64,000 nt of DNA from Microbacterium sp. AG1240 (GCF_003635115.1 NZ_RBXJ01000002.1:620001-684000), one strand, 5' to 3'. Numbered from the stretch's first letter, positions 1 through 9,242 are shown. The notes: generated by a model not told the origin, from the sequence alone. Numbers and translations: made by a program.

Positions 1-1
1 C

Positions 2-2095
2 GCTCCGTTCCAGCAGCGTCCCGGCGGTCCCGGTCGTCCCGGCGGTGCCGGTGGCGGCGGTTTCTCCCGTCCGGGCGCCCCGGCGGGCGGCGGTTTCGCC
101 GGTCGTCCCGGCGGTGGTGGCGGCCGTGGCCGCGGCCCCGGCGGCGGTACCGCGGGTGCCTTCGGCAAGGGTGGCGGCAAGTCCAAGCAGCGCAAGTCGC
201 GTAGGGCGAAGCGGCAGGAATTCGAGATGCGGTCGGCGCCGGTCGTCGGCGGCGTCAACGTCACCAAGGGCAACGGCGAGATCATCCGCATGCGTCGCGG
301 CGCGTCGATCTCCGACTTCGCCGACAAGATCGAGGCCCTGACCGGTTACACGGTCCAGCCCGGCACGCTCGTGACCATCCTGTTCAACCTGGGCGAGATG
401 GCCACCGCGACCGAGTCGCTCGACGAGGCCACCTTCGAGGTGCTCGGCGGCGAGCTCGGCTACAACATCCAGATGGTCTCGCCCGAGGACGAGGACAAGG
501 AGCTCCTCGAGGGCTTCGGTCTCGACCTCGACGCAGAACTCGAGGCCGAGAGCGAAGACGACCTCGAGATCCGGCCCCCGGTCGTGACCGTCATGGGCCA
601 CGTCGACCACGGTAAGACCCGACTGCTCGACGCCATCCGCCAGACCAACGTGGTCGCGGGCGAGGCCGGCGGCATCACGCAGCACATCGGTGCGTACCAG
701 GTCTGGACCGAGCACGAGGGCATCGAGCGCGCCATCACCTTCATCGACACCCCGGGTCACGAGGCGTTCACCGCCATGCGTGCGCGTGGTGCGCAGGTGA
801 CCGACCTCGCCATCCTCGTGGTCGCCGCCGACGACGGCATCATGCCCCAGACGGTGGAGGCGCTCAACCACGCCCAGGCGGCCAACGTGCCGATCGTGGT
901 CGCGGTCAACAAGATCGACAAGCCCGACTCCAACCCGGCCAAGGTGCGTCAGCAGCTGACCGAGTACGGCCTCGTCGCCGAGGAGTACGGCGGAGACGTC
1001 ATGTTCGTCGACGTGTCGGCGCGCAACAACATCGGCATCCAGGACCTCCTCGACGCCGTGCTGCTGACGGCCGACGCGGGCCTCGACCTCACGGCGAACC
1101 CGAACAAGGCCGCCCGCGGTGTCGCGATCGAAGCGAAGCTCGACAAGGGCCGCGGTTCGGTGGCCACCGTGCTCATCCAGTCCGGAACGCTGCGCGTCGG
1201 CGACGCGATCGTCGCCGGAACGGCGTACGGACGCGTCCGCGCCATGGCCGACGAGAACGGCGAGGCCGTGCTCGAGGCATGGCCGTCGCGCCCCGTGCAG
1301 GTGCAGGGTCTGAACTCCGTGCCCCGCGCCGGTGACACGTTCATCGTGACCGAGGAAGACCGCCTCGCCCGTCAGATCGCCGAGAAGCGTGAAGCGGCGG
1401 AGCGCAATGCTCAGCTGGCCAAGGCCCGCAAGCGCATCTCGCTCGAGGACTTCACCCGTGCGCTCGAAGAGGGCAAGGTCGAGTCGCTCAACCTCATCAT
1501 CAAGGGCGACGTGTCGGGTGCCGTCGAGGCGCTCGAGGAGTCGCTCCTCAAGATCGAGGTCGACGACAGCGTGCAGCTGCGGATCATCCACCGCGGCGTC
1601 GGAGCCATCACCGAGTCCGACGTGAACCTCGCCACGATCGACAACGCGATCATCATCGGGTTCAACGTGCGTCCTGACACCAAGGCGCGCGAGCGCGCCG
1701 CCCGCGAGGGCGTCGACACCCGGTTCTACTCGGTCATCTACAACGCGATCGACGACGTCGAGCAGTCGCTCAAGGGCCTGCTCAAGCCGGAGTTCGAAGA
1801 GGTGCAGTCGGGTGTCGCCGAGATCCGCGAGGTGTTCCGCTCCTCGAAGGTCGGCAACATCGCCGGTGTCATCGTGCGATCGGGAACGATCACGCGAAAC
1901 GCCAAGGCTCGCGTCATCCGCGACGGTGTCGTGCTCGCCGACGGCCTCGCGATCGAGTCGCTGCGTCGCTTCAAGGACGACGTCACCGAGGTTCGGACGG
2001 ACTTCGAGGCCGGTATCGGTCTCGGCAAGTTCAACGACATCCAGATCGGTGACGAGATCGAGACGACCGAGATGGTGGAGAAGCCGCGAGGCTGA
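2..2095 (+). CDS. infB: Translation initiation factor IF-2 (5' end cut off by window edge)
   Basis: IF-2 is the GTPase that places initiator tRNA on the 30S subunit. The reading frame is already open at base 2, so the start lies upstream. The first ~200 bases encode the Gly/Arg/Pro-rich N-terminal linker typical of actinobacterial IF-2, followed by the basic KSKQRKSRR stretch. The G domain shows GHVDHGKT (about 595-618), DTPGH (about 745-760) and NKID (about 907-918). The C-terminal domains follow and the frame ends with TGA at 2093-2095. About 698 codons are visible. rbfA follows on the same strand, the usual partner in a ribosome-maturation operon. Confidence 0.97.
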   Translation, partial: APFQQRPGGPGRPGGAGGGGFSRPGAPAGGGFAGRPGGGGGRGRGPGGGTAGAFGKGGGKSKQRKSRRAKRQEFEMRSAPVVGGVNVTKGNGEIIRMRRGASISDFADKIEALTGYTVQPGTLVTILFNLGEMATATESLDEATFEVLGGELGYNIQMVSPEDEDKELLEGFGLDLDAELEAESEDDLEIRPPVVTVMGHVDHGKTRLLDAIRQTNVVAGEAGGITQHIGAYQVWTEHEGIERAITFIDTPGHEAFTAMRARGAQVTDLAILVVAADDGIMPQTVEALNHAQAANVPIVVAVNKIDKPDSNPAKVRQQLTEYGLVAEEYGGDVMFVDVSARNNIGIQDLLDAVLLTADAGLDLTANPNKAARGVAIEAKLDKGRGSVATVLIQSGTLRVGDAIVAGTAYGRVRAMADENGEAVLEAWPSRPVQVQGLNSVPRAGDTFIVTEEDRLARQIAEKREAAERNAQLAKARKRISLEDFTRALEEGKVESLNLIIKGDVSGAVEALEESLLKIEVDDSVQLRIIHRGVGAITESDVNLATIDNAIIIGFNVRPDTKARERAAREGVDTRFYSVIYNAIDDVEQSLKGLLKPEFEEVQSGVAEIREVFRSSKVGNIAGVIVRSGTITRNAKARVIRDGVVLADGLAIESLRRFKDDVTEVRTDFEAGIGLGKFNDIQIGDEIETTEMVEKPRG

Positions 2096-2107
2096 TCCGT
2101 CGGGCCC

Positions 2108-2223
2108 GGTCGCGGTTCCGCCTCCGGCCTCCGGCAGTGAGTGTCTCCCTTCGCAGAGCGGGGCCCCTACCCCGATGCTCAGGGAGACACTCACCGCCTC
2201 CGGCCTCCGCCGGAACTGCGACC
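2108..2223. repeat. Imperfect long inverted repeat between infB and rbfA
   Basis: A perfect 14-base inverted repeat (GTGAGTGTCTCCCT at 2137-2150, complement at 2181-2194) sits inside an outer arm pair (2108-2120 with 2211-2223, one mismatch). Two CTCCGGCCTCCG copies lie between the arms. It could attenuate or process the infB-rbfA transcript, but there is no T-run. It resembles other long palindromes in this window. Confidence 0.6.
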
Positions 2224-2268
2224 TCCCTCCCCGTCATCGCGCGGGGAGGAGATGAGAAGGAGAAGAAC

Positions 2269-2703
2269 ATGACTGGAGAGCGTCAGGCACGCTTGGCAGA
2301 CCGCATCAAGGTGCTCGTGGCCGAGAGGCTCGAGAAGGGCCTTCGCGATCCGCGCCTCGGTTTCGTCACGATCACCGACGTCCGGGTGACCGGCGACCTC
2401 CAGCACGCATCCGTGTTCTACACGGTTCTCGGCACCCCCGAGGAGCGTGCCGACACCGGCGCGGCCCTGAAGTCCGCGACCGGACTCCTCCGCGCCGAGG
2501 TCGGCAAGCAGCTCAACATCCGACTCACCCCGACGCTCGAGTTCATCGCCGACGCGATCCCCGAGAACGCCGGCAACATCGCCGACCTCCTCCGCGAGGC
2601 GGCCGAGCGCGATGCCGCCGTCGCCGGTATCGCAGCCGGCGCCGCCTACGCGGGCGAGTCCGATCCCTACATCAAGCCGCGCGAGGACGACGACGAAGAC
2701 TGA
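2269..2703 (+). CDS. rbfA: 30S ribosome-binding factor A
   Basis: RbfA binds immature 30S particles and helps 16S rRNA 5'-end maturation, especially in the cold. The 144-residue protein has the KH-like core typical of the family (RIKVLVAERLEKGLRDPRLG near the N-terminus, VFYTVLG mid-domain, LNIRLTPTLEF). It ends in an acidic tail (DDDED). ATG 2269 is preferred over an in-frame upstream start at 2137 because it follows the purine-rich GGAGGAGATGAGAAGGAG and starts where RbfA homology begins. It is downstream of infB, separated by 173 bases that hold a long palindrome. Confidence 0.95.
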   Translation: MTGERQARLADRIKVLVAERLEKGLRDPRLGFVTITDVRVTGDLQHASVFYTVLGTPEERADTGAALKSATGLLRAEVGKQLNIRLTPTLEFIADAIPENAGNIADLLREAAERDAAVAGIAAGAAYAGESDPYIKPREDDDED

Positions 2704-2716
2704 GCGCGTCTCACGA

Positions 2717-2771
2717 CGATTCCCCTGCCACGTCCGGCGGTTCACACCCGCCGTTCGAGACAGGGGATTCG
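2717..2771. terminator. Bidirectional hairpin between convergent rbfA and mutY
   Basis: Nested stems: an outer arm at 2717-2727 with 2761-2771 (10 of 11 pairs) and an inner CGGCGG (2735-2740) with CCGCCG (2748-2753). It lies between two converging stop codons, which fits a shared terminator. There is no clear U-tract. Confidence 0.55.
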
Positions 2772-2787
2772 TGTTCTTCGGGCCGGT

Positions 2788-3657
2788 TCAGCCGCGGGGC
2801 AGATGCAGAAGACCGTCGGATGCTTCGACGAGGCCGTCGACGACGAGCGAGTCGATCGCGCGGTCGCGCTGACGCCGGTCGGGCCAGTCGGCGATGACCG
2901 CATCGAGGGGCACCGCGGACGGCGCGGCGTCGCGCAGCATCCGCATCACCGCCCCTCTCGCCTGGCGGTCGCTTCCCTCGTACTTCGCCTGGCGGCGGCG
3001 GGTGTCACCGGTGTCGGGGTAGCCGTCGGCGCGCCAGCGGCAGACGTCTGCGAGGGGACACGCTTCGCAGCGGGGCGAGCGGGCGGTGCAGACGGTCGCG
3101 CCGAGTTCCATCGCCGCCGCGTTGACGACGGCGGCGGCCTCGACGTCGTCGGGAAGGATCGCGGCCATGTCGACGAGGTCGCGGCGCGACGGCGGTCCCG
3201 GCTGGGCTCGGCCGGCGACGGCCCGCGCGAGCACGCGGCGCGTGTTCGTATCCACGACGGGATGGTGGTCGCCGTAGGCGAAGACCGCGACGGCCCGGGC
3301 GGTGTAGTCGCCGATCCCGGTGAGGGCGAGCAGCGCGTCCACGTCGCGGGGCACCACGTCTGCGTGACGGTCGCGGATCTGCGTCGCGGCACGGTGCAGC
3401 CAGAGCGCGCGGCGGGGATAACCGAGGTTCGCCCACTGCCGCACGGCTTCGGCCGGGGCGTCGGCCGCGAGCGCACCGGGGGTCGGCCACCGGGCGAGCC
3501 ACGCCTCGAGGTGCGGGATGACACGGGCGACGGGCGTCTGCTGCAGCATGAACTCGCTCACGAGCGTTCCCCACGCCCCGAACCCCTCGCGGCGCCAGGG
3601 CAGGTCTCGGGCGTTGCGGCCGTACCACTCGACCAGCGGTGCGGCGAGGTCGGGCAT
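2788..3657 (-). CDS. mutY: A/G-specific adenine DNA glycosylase MutY
   Basis: MutY removes adenine mispaired with 8-oxoguanine in base excision repair. The 289-residue protein shows the EFMLQQT catalytic-glutamate segment, the helix-hairpin-helix LTGIGDYTARAV, the VDTNTRR aspartate segment, and a C-X6-C-X2-C-X5-C iron-sulfur cluster motif. It is shorter than E. coli MutY (about 350 residues), so the NUDIX-like C-terminal domain that reads 8-oxoG appears reduced or absent, as in other short actinobacterial forms. Start ATG 3657 lies six bases after a TACGCT -10, predicting a leaderless mRNA divergent from the next gene. Confidence 0.93.
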   Translation of the reverse strand: MPDLAAPLVEWYGRNARDLPWRREGFGAWGTLVSEFMLQQTPVARVIPHLEAWLARWPTPGALAADAPAEAVRQWANLGYPRRALWLHRAATQIRDRHADVVPRDVDALLALTGIGDYTARAVAVFAYGDHHPVVDTNTRRVLARAVAGRAQPGPPSRRDLVDMAAILPDDVEAAAVVNAAAMELGATVCTARSPRCEACPLADVCRWRADGYPDTGDTRRRQAKYEGSDRQARGAVMRMLRDAAPSAVPLDAVIADWPDRRQRDRAIDSLVVDGLVEASDGLLHLPRG

Positions 3658-3663
3658 CAGGCC

Positions 3664-3699
3664 AGCGTACGTCAGGCGGGGTGCGGGGGAACGTACGCT
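3664..3699. promoter_or_regulatory. Divergent leaderless promoter pair (mutY / P-loop-like gene)
   Basis: TACGCT reads leftward (3669-3664) six bases before the mutY ATG, and TACGCT reads rightward (3694-3699) six bases before the ATG at 3706. The mirrored elements make a perfect 11-base inverted repeat, CCAGCGTACGT (3662-3672) with its complement at 3691-3701. The whole intergenic gap is 48 bases, so each -35 region must lie in or near the opposite promoter. Confidence 0.6.
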
Positions 3700-3705
3700 G
3701 GAGAG

Positions 3706-4305
3706 ATGAACTCCCCGAGCCCCTCGGCCGCCTCGATGATGCGCGAACTGCGCGCCGAGGTGCGACAGAACCTTCGGCGCGGCCGCGTGATCGTCGCGGT
3801 CGACGGCACCCCCGGATCCGGTCAGGCGGACGTCGCCGACGCCCTCGCGGCGGCCTTCGCGGAGGAGGGCGAGACGGCGCTCCGCGCCTCCGCCGCCGAT
3901 TTCGTCGATGCCGAAGGCCGCCTCGACGTCGAGGCGGTGCGCCGCGTGCTCGTGGAGCCCTTCCGCTCCTCGTCGCCGGAGGGCTTCTCGCTCTCACCCT
4001 CGGCGGGGGCGACGACCGCGCCCGCCGACGCGCTGCTCGTCGTCGACGGCGACTTCCTGCTCACTCGCGAGCTGCGCGGCCTGTGGAACTGGTCGGTGTG
4101 GCTCGAGACCCACCCCACGGCGGCCTTCGCTCGGCTCGCTGCCGACGGCCGTGCCGATCCCGACCCCGCCGCCGCGTCCAACGCCGCCGTCCGGGACGCG
4201 GTCGCCTCCTATCGGCGCTCGTCGAACCCGAGCGCGGCAGCATCCGCTCTCATCGAGAACACCGATCCCGAGAACCCGACGCGGATCTTCGGAGACTTCT
4301 GCTGA
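3706..4305 (+). CDS. P-loop NTPase-like protein, uridine-kinase-like, with degenerate Walker A
   Basis: A 199-residue protein resembling short actinobacterial uridine/cytidylate kinase-like ATPases: a hydrophobic strand (RVIVAVDG) leads into GTPGSGQAD at residues 34-42. A true Walker A would have GK[ST]; here Gln replaces the Lys and Ala the Ser/Thr, so ATP binding is doubtful. VVDGDFLL (mid-protein) and WSVWLET resemble the second and later kinase strands. Function is not established. It overlaps truB by one base (TGATG), so the two are co-translated; its own promoter is the leaderless TACGCT at 3694-3699. Confidence 0.8.
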   Translation: MNSPSPSAASMMRELRAEVRQNLRRGRVIVAVDGTPGSGQADVADALAAAFAEEGETALRASAADFVDAEGRLDVEAVRRVLVEPFRSSSPEGFSLSPSAGATTAPADALLVVDGDFLLTRELRGLWNWSVWLETHPTAAFARLAADGRADPDPAAASNAAVRDAVASYRRSSNPSAAASALIENTDPENPTRIFGDFC

Positions 4306-5201
4306 TGCCCGCGGGAGGCATGCTGCTCGTCGACAAGCCGGCGGGCATGACCAGTCACGACGTCGTCTCGCGCGCTCGGAAGGCGCGCGGCACCCGCAAG
4401 GTCGGTCACGCCGGCACCCTCGATCCGATGGCGACCGGGCTGCTCGTGCTCGGGGTCGACGCCGCGACGCGCCTGCTCACGTTCATCGTCGGCGCCGACA
4501 AGACCTACACCGCCACCATGCTGCTCGGGGCGACCACCGATACCGATGACGCCGACGGCGAGGTCGTGGGCCGCGCGTCGCTCTCGGACATCGCCGCGGT
4601 GACGGACGGCGCGATCGACGAGGGGATCGTTGCACTCACCGGGGCGATCTCGCAGGTGCCGACCACCGTATCGGCGATCAAGGTCAACGGCCGTCGTGCC
4701 TACGACCTCGCCCGCGAGGGCGTGGAGGTCGAACTGAAGGCGCGCGACGTCGTCGTCTCGAGATTCGAGGTGATCGAACGTCGGCGCGAAGACGATCGCG
4801 TCGAGCTGGACGTCGTGGTCGACTGCTCCAGCGGCACCTACATCCGTGCGTTGGCGCGCGACCTGGGCGCAGCTCTCGGCGTCGGCGGTCATCTGACCGA
4901 GCTACGGCGCACGCGCATCGGCCCGTTCTCGGTCACCGATGCGGCGCAGCTCGATGCCCTGGCGGGTGTTCCGCTGCTCACCCCGGCCGAAGCGGGTGCG
5001 ACGGTGCTCGGCGCGATCGACGTCACCGCCGACGAGGCGCGCGACCTTCGGCACGGCAAACGCCTCTCGGGGGCGGCTTCCCGTCTGCCCGCCTCGCCGG
5101 CCGCCGCGATCGACCCCGAGGGCGTGCTCATCGGCGTCGTCGAACGGCGCGGTGTCGACGTCAAGAGCGTGATGAACCTGCCGACGGGGGAGAACGCATG
5201 A
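4305..5201 (+). CDS. truB: tRNA pseudouridine(55) synthase TruB
   Basis: TruB makes pseudouridine 55 in the T-loop of nearly all tRNAs. The 298-residue protein has the LLVDKPAGMTSHD N-terminus and the catalytic block GHAGTLDPMATGLL, with Asp40 as nucleophile. The KTYTATMLLG and SSGTYIRALARDLG segments are also family hallmarks. ATG 4305 overlaps the preceding stop by one base. The stop overlaps the next ATG in ATGA, so this is the middle of a tightly coupled set. truB near infB/rbfA and ribF is a conserved order. Confidence 0.96.
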   Translation: MPAGGMLLVDKPAGMTSHDVVSRARKARGTRKVGHAGTLDPMATGLLVLGVDAATRLLTFIVGADKTYTATMLLGATTDTDDADGEVVGRASLSDIAAVTDGAIDEGIVALTGAISQVPTTVSAIKVNGRRAYDLAREGVEVELKARDVVVSRFEVIERRREDDRVELDVVVDCSSGTYIRALARDLGAALGVGGHLTELRRTRIGPFSVTDAAQLDALAGVPLLTPAEAGATVLGAIDVTADEARDLRHGKRLSGAASRLPASPAAAIDPEGVLIGVVERRGVDVKSVMNLPTGENA

Positions 5202-5566
5202 TCCTCTGGTTCACGCTCGCGCAGGTGGCCGTGGCGTCGGTCGCCGCTCTCGTGGCCGTGATCGCCGGCCTCGCGGGGAGGCGGCCCGGCGACCTCACGG
5301 TCGGCAGCCTCGCGCTGATCGAGGTGTTGCTCATCGCCCAGGTCGTGACGGCGATCATCGCCCCGCTGGCGGGCAACCCCCCGACGGGGAGCGGGCTGGA
5401 GTTCTGGGTCTACCTGGTCTCGGCGGTGCTCATCCCTCCGGCGGTCGTCGCGTGGGCGCTCGTGGAGCGCAGCCGGTGGAGCACCGTGATCATGGGCATC
5501 GGCGCCGCGTCGGTGGCGATCATGGTGTGGCGCATGCACGTCATCTGGACCGTCCAGATCGGGTGA
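5198..5566 (+). CDS. Small four-helix membrane protein
   Basis: A 122-residue hydrophobic protein with about four predicted transmembrane segments (residues 4-26, 36-56, 68-88 and 96-117), separated by short Arg- or Pro-containing loops. No catalytic motif is visible. The start ATG overlaps the truB stop (ATGA), which supports translation as part of that operon. Homologous small integral membrane proteins are common next to truB/ribF in Microbacteriaceae, but no function can be inferred from sequence. Confidence 0.8.
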   Translation: MILWFTLAQVAVASVAALVAVIAGLAGRRPGDLTVGSLALIEVLLIAQVVTAIIAPLAGNPPTGSGLEFWVYLVSAVLIPPAVVAWALVERSRWSTVIMGIGAASVAIMVWRMHVIWTVQIG

Positions 5567-5615
5567 GGCGACGCCGCATCCTGCGCTCACGGAGAGCACC
5601 CGCCCCGCGCGACTC

Positions 5616-5621
5616 TAAGAT
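5616..5621 (+). promoter_or_regulatory. Putative -10 (TAAGAT) for the 5631 gene
   Basis: TAAGAT lies nine bases before the ATG at 5631, giving a predicted leader of only two or three bases. Confidence 0.4.
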
Positions 5622-5630
5622 CGAAGAGCC

Positions 5631-6086
5631 ATGGAATCCCGCACTCGCCCCCGGAACATGACCGGCGTCGGCCGGGTTCTCGTCGTCGTCTACGCGATCC
5701 TGGCCCTCGCCGCGACCGGGCGATCCTTCGTGCAGATCGTGCTGCGTTTCGACCACGCACCGCTGGCGTTCACGCTCTCGGCCATCTCGGCGGCCGTCTA
5801 CATCGTCGCGACCCTCGCGCTCATCTTCTCCGCCTCCCGCGCCTGGTATCTGGTCGCATGGGCGGCGATCTCGTTCGAGCTCGTCGGGGTGCTCGTGGTG
5901 GGGGTGTTCAGCCTGATCCGGCACGACCTGTTCCCCGAGGAGACCGTGTGGTCGTGGTTCGGGTCGGGGTATGTCTTCGTCCCGCTGGTGCTGCCGTTCG
6001 TCGGCATCTGGTGGCTCGTGACGCACCGTCCCGGGCGCGAGGTCGCCGTACCCGAATCCGAGCCGATGGAGAGGTCGTCCTGGTGA
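5631..6086 (+). CDS. Four-helix integral membrane protein
   Basis: A 151-residue protein with a short basic N-terminus (MESRTRPRN), four hydrophobic helices (about residues 14-34, 45-66, 70-93 and 104-127) and a polar C-terminal tail. No recognisable enzyme motif. Its TGA overlaps the GTG start of ribF by two bases (GTGA), so the two genes are likely translationally coupled. The function is unknown. Confidence 0.8.
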   Translation: MESRTRPRNMTGVGRVLVVVYAILALAATGRSFVQIVLRFDHAPLAFTLSAISAAVYIVATLALIFSASRAWYLVAWAAISFELVGVLVVGVFSLIRHDLFPEETVWSWFGSGYVFVPLVLPFVGIWWLVTHRPGREVAVPESEPMERSSW

Positions 6087-7048
6087 TCACATTCCGCGAC
6101 CCTTCGGAGGTCCCCGCCGGATTCGGGCCCTCGGTCGTCGCCATCGGCAAGTTCGACGGCGTCCACGCCGGGCACCGCGCCGTCATCGACCGGGCGAAGG
6201 TGGATGCTGCGGCCACCGGCGCGAAGGTCGTCGCCGTCACCTTCGATCGCAATCCGCTGAGCGTGCTGCGACCCGATCTGTGCCCGGTCAGCCTGGTCGG
6301 CGTCACGCAGAAGATCGAACTCCTCGAACGTGCCGGCGTGGATGCGACCCTCATGCTCACCTTCGACGAGCAACTCGCGAGTCTCGACGCCGAGGAGTTC
6401 GTCCGCCATGTGCTCGTCGGGGCATTGGGCGTTCGCAGCGTGCTCGTCGGGGGCGACTTCCGGTTCGGGCGGGGCGGGGCCGGTGACGCCGAACTGCTGC
6501 GCACGATGGGGGAGCGCTTCGGGTTCGTCGTGCAGATCGTCGACGACGTGCGGGCCATTGATTCCGACCGACGGGTCTCGTCGACCTGGATCCGCGAACT
6601 GCTCGCCGAGGGTGACGTCGCCTCGGCCGGCAAGCTCCTCGGAGCCGCGCCGTCCGTGTGGGGGGAGGTCGTCCATGGCCTCAAGCGCGGCCGCGAGCTC
6701 GGCTATCCGACCGCCAACCTCTCGCCCGACCTCGAGGGATTCATCCCCGCCGACGGGGTCTACGCCGGATGGCTCATCGACGAGGGTTCGGCCGACGGCC
6801 TGCGCCCGGGTACCCGGTATCCGGCGGCGATCAGCATCGGCGTCAATCCGACGTTCGACGACGTCCTCGTCCGGCAGGTCGAGGCCTACGTGCTCGACGA
6901 GACCGACCTCGACCTCTACGGGCACCTGATGCAGGTGCGATTCGTCGAGCGCATCCGCGGCATGGTGGCGTTCGACGACATCGAGGCGCTCAAGGTGCAG
7001 ATGGCCCACGACGTCGAGCGCGTCCGGGCCGTGCTCGGCGCTCACTGA
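6083..7048 (+). CDS. ribF: Bifunctional riboflavin kinase / FAD synthetase
   Basis: RibF phosphorylates riboflavin to FMN and adenylates it to FAD. The N-terminal nucleotidyltransferase half shows GKFDGVHAGH (the ATP-binding HxGH-like motif) and the RRVSSTWIRELL segment. The C-terminal flavokinase domain has GRELGYPTANL and the FIPADGVYAGW strand. The 321-residue length is normal. GTG 6083 is used because it overlaps the preceding stop (GTGA) and homology begins at VITFRDPSEVP. Confidence 0.95.
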   Translation: MITFRDPSEVPAGFGPSVVAIGKFDGVHAGHRAVIDRAKVDAAATGAKVVAVTFDRNPLSVLRPDLCPVSLVGVTQKIELLERAGVDATLMLTFDEQLASLDAEEFVRHVLVGALGVRSVLVGGDFRFGRGGAGDAELLRTMGERFGFVVQIVDDVRAIDSDRRVSSTWIRELLAEGDVASAGKLLGAAPSVWGEVVHGLKRGRELGYPTANLSPDLEGFIPADGVYAGWLIDEGSADGLRPGTRYPAAISIGVNPTFDDVLVRQVEAYVLDETDLDLYGHLMQVRFVERIRGMVAFDDIEALKVQMAHDVERVRAVLGAH

Positions 7049-7063
7049 CACCGCTGCCGCGCG

Positions 7064-7127
7064 CGCTGAGAGTCCAAGACACCCGGACGGCGCCCTCGGG
7101 CGGCCCGGGTGTCTTGGACTCTCAGCG
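7064..7127. terminator. Long bidirectional hairpin between convergent ribF and deoC
   Basis: A perfect 23-base inverted repeat: left arm 7064-7086, right arm 7105-7127, loop of 18 bases that itself contains GCCCTCGGGC. It lies between two converging genes and has no U-tract. The stem is longer than most intrinsic terminators need. Confidence 0.7.
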
Positions 7128-7147
7128 GCAGGCTGAGCGGCGCAGGA

Positions 7148-7864
7148 TCAGTACGACGCGGCGTCGGTCGCGCCGGTCGGGCCGTCGCCCCGCTCGATCG
7201 CGCGGGCTTCGCCGAGGATCGTCGCGGCCGCGCTCGTGCCGAGACGGGTGGCGCCGGCGTCGATCATCGCGAGGGCGGCGGTGAGGTTGCGGACGCCTCC
7301 GGAGGCCTTCACCTGCACGGAGGGACCGACGTTGGCGCGCATGAGGCGCACGTGCTCGACGCTCGCGCCGCCGCCGCCGAAGCCCGTCGACGTCTTCACG
7401 AAGGCGGCGCCACCGGCCTCGGTCAGGCGGCTGCCGCGGGCGATCTGCTCGTCGTCGAGGTAGGAGGTCTCGAGGATGACCTTGGCTACACGCCCCTGCG
7501 CGGCCTCCACGACCGCGCGGATGTCGTCGACGACGGCGTCGTCGAAGCCCGAGCGCAGGAAGCCGATGTTCACGACCATGTCGACCTCGCTCGCCCCGTC
7601 GGCCAGTGCCTGCGCGACCTCGGCGGTCTTGGCCGCGGTCGACGTGGTGCCGTGCGGGAAGCCGATGACCGTTCCCACCGCGACACCCGTGCCGTCGAGG
7701 CGCTGCACGGCATGCGCGATGTCGGAGGGGCGCACGCACACGCTGAACACGCCCCACTCGGCGGCGATGTCGAGCTCGGCGTCGACGTCTGCGCGGACGA
7801 GCTCGGGCTTCAGGATCGCGTGGTCGATGGTGGCGGCGAGCTCGCGCTCGGAGAGGTTCGACAT
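7148..7864 (-). CDS. deoC: Deoxyribose-phosphate aldolase
   Basis: DeoC cleaves 2-deoxyribose-5-phosphate to glyceraldehyde-3-phosphate and acetaldehyde in nucleoside catabolism. The 238-residue TIM-barrel protein has the IDHAILKPE start, the DMVVNIG strand, the Schiff-base lysine in FVKTSTGF, and KASGGVRN. Length is typical. It stands alone, downstream of no other deo genes, with a predicted leaderless start (TAGGCT seven bases upstream). Confidence 0.95.
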   Translation of the reverse strand: MSNLSERELAATIDHAILKPELVRADVDAELDIAAEWGVFSVCVRPSDIAHAVQRLDGTGVAVGTVIGFPHGTTSTAAKTAEVAQALADGASEVDMVVNIGFLRSGFDDAVVDDIRAVVEAAQGRVAKVILETSYLDDEQIARGSRLTEAGGAAFVKTSTGFGGGGASVEHVRLMRANVGPSVQVKASGGVRNLTAALAMIDAGATRLGTSAAATILGEARAIERGDGPTGATDAASY

Positions 7865-7871
7865 GCCCTCC

Positions 7872-7877
7872 AGCCTA
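7872..7877 (-). promoter_or_regulatory. Leaderless -10 (TAGGCT) for deoC
   Basis: On the minus strand TAGGCT is followed by seven bases and the deoC ATG. It overlaps the last codons of the adjacent exporter gene. Confidence 0.5.
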
Positions 7878-9236
7878 CGCGCGAGGGGGGTTGCGGATGC
7901 CGAGGAACGACACCACCCCGCCGACCGCGAGGAGGGCCGCGGTCACCACGGCGGCGCGGTGGAAGCCGTCGAGGTCGATCGAGCCGCCCACGATCAGCGC
8001 GACCATCGCGACGGCGATGAGCCCGGCGACGCGCGAGACCGCGTTGTTGACGGCCGAGGCGATGCCCGACCGGCTGGTGTCGATCGCACCGAGGATCGCC
8101 GAGGTGAGGGGCGAGACCGTCAGGGTCAGACCGAAGCCGAACACGATGATGCCGGGGAGCACCTGCCACCAGTAGTCGAAGTCCTCGCCGATCGAGAGGA
8201 GCAGGAGGGAGCCGCCCGCGGCGAGGAGCGGACCGATGGTCATGAACAGTCGAGGCCCCCACGCGCCGGCGAGAGCGCCGACGCGCGAGCTGAACAGGAT
8301 CATCAGCACCGTCGCGGGCAGCGAGGCGAGCCCCGCGAGAGTGGCGGGGAGACCGGCGCCCTGCTGCAGATACACGCCGAGGACGAAGCCGTTCAGCGAC
8401 AGCGCGCCGTAGATGAACGCGGTCGCGACGTTGCCGGTCCAGAAGTTCCGGGCGCGGAAGAGGTCGAGGGGCATCATCGGGTCGCGGGCGAGTCGTTGCC
8501 GCACGAGGAATGCGGCGAACGAGAGCACGCCGATCGTCATCGACCCCCAGATCACCGGGGAGGCCCACCCGAGCGCGGACTGCTCGATCAGGGCGAAGAC
8601 GGACGCGCCGAGCCCGACGGTGCACAGGATCGCCCCGAGGTAGTCCACCCGGGCGCCCTCTCGGCGGTGATCGGGGTGGCCGAGCCTCACGAGAAGGAAC
8701 AGGGTGAGGGCGATGGGGAGCACGTTGATGAAGAACACCAGGCGCCACGACAGCAGGTCGACGAAGAGCCCGCCGACGAGCGGCCCGGCGATCATCGCGC
8801 CGGTCGTCGCCGCCGTCCACACACCGATCGCCCGCGCCTGCGCCGGGCCGCGGAAGTTCGCGGTGATGAGCGCGAGGGAACTGGGCACGAGGAGCGCTCC
8901 CGCCACACCTTGCAGTGCGCGCATGATGATCAGGAACTCCGAGGTGGGAGCGGCTCCGATCGCGATCGAGGTCACCGCGAAGCCGATCAGCCCGATGCGC
9001 AGCACGACGAGTCGGCCGAGGACGTCGCTCAGCGACCCCGCGACGAGGATCAGGGCGCCGAGGGTGATGAGGTAGGCGTCGACGACCCACTGCTGCGTGG
9101 TGAGGCCACCGCCCAGATCGCGGGAGATCGCGGGCAGCGCCACGGTCACCACGGTGCCGTCGAGGAACGACACGAACGACGACAGGATCGCGATCGTCAG
9201 CACCATCTTCTGATCGCGGGTCATCTGCTCGGCCAT
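7875..9236 (-). CDS. DHA2-family (14-helix) MFS drug exporter
   Basis: A 453-residue major facilitator protein of the EmrB/QacA type, expected to export drugs using the proton gradient. The N-terminal FLDGTVVTVALPAI is the characteristic helix-1 motif of this subfamily. GSLSDVLGRL is motif A, and GPLVGGLFVDLLSWRLVFFIN is motif C extended into helix 6. ATG 9236 is chosen because TACAGT sits six bases before it, the spacing seen at many starts here; a second ATG four codons later (9224) is possible. It is divergent from copA, and the CsoR-type operator lies between them, so copper control of both is possible but unproven. Confidence 0.9.
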   Translation of the reverse strand: MAEQMTRDQKMVLTIAILSSFVSFLDGTVVTVALPAISRDLGGGLTTQQWVVDAYLITLGALILVAGSLSDVLGRLVVLRIGLIGFAVTSIAIGAAPTSEFLIIMRALQGVAGALLVPSSLALITANFRGPAQARAIGVWTAATTGAMIAGPLVGGLFVDLLSWRLVFFINVLPIALTLFLLVRLGHPDHRREGARVDYLGAILCTVGLGASVFALIEQSALGWASPVIWGSMTIGVLSFAAFLVRQRLARDPMMPLDLFRARNFWTGNVATAFIYGALSLNGFVLGVYLQQGAGLPATLAGLASLPATVLMILFSSRVGALAGAWGPRLFMTIGPLLAAGGSLLLLSIGEDFDYWWQVLPGIIVFGFGLTLTVSPLTSAILGAIDTSRSGIASAVNNAVSRVAGLIAVAMVALIVGGSIDLDGFHRAAVVTAALLAVGGVVSFLGIRNPPRA

Positions 9237-9242
9237 CTGCTC

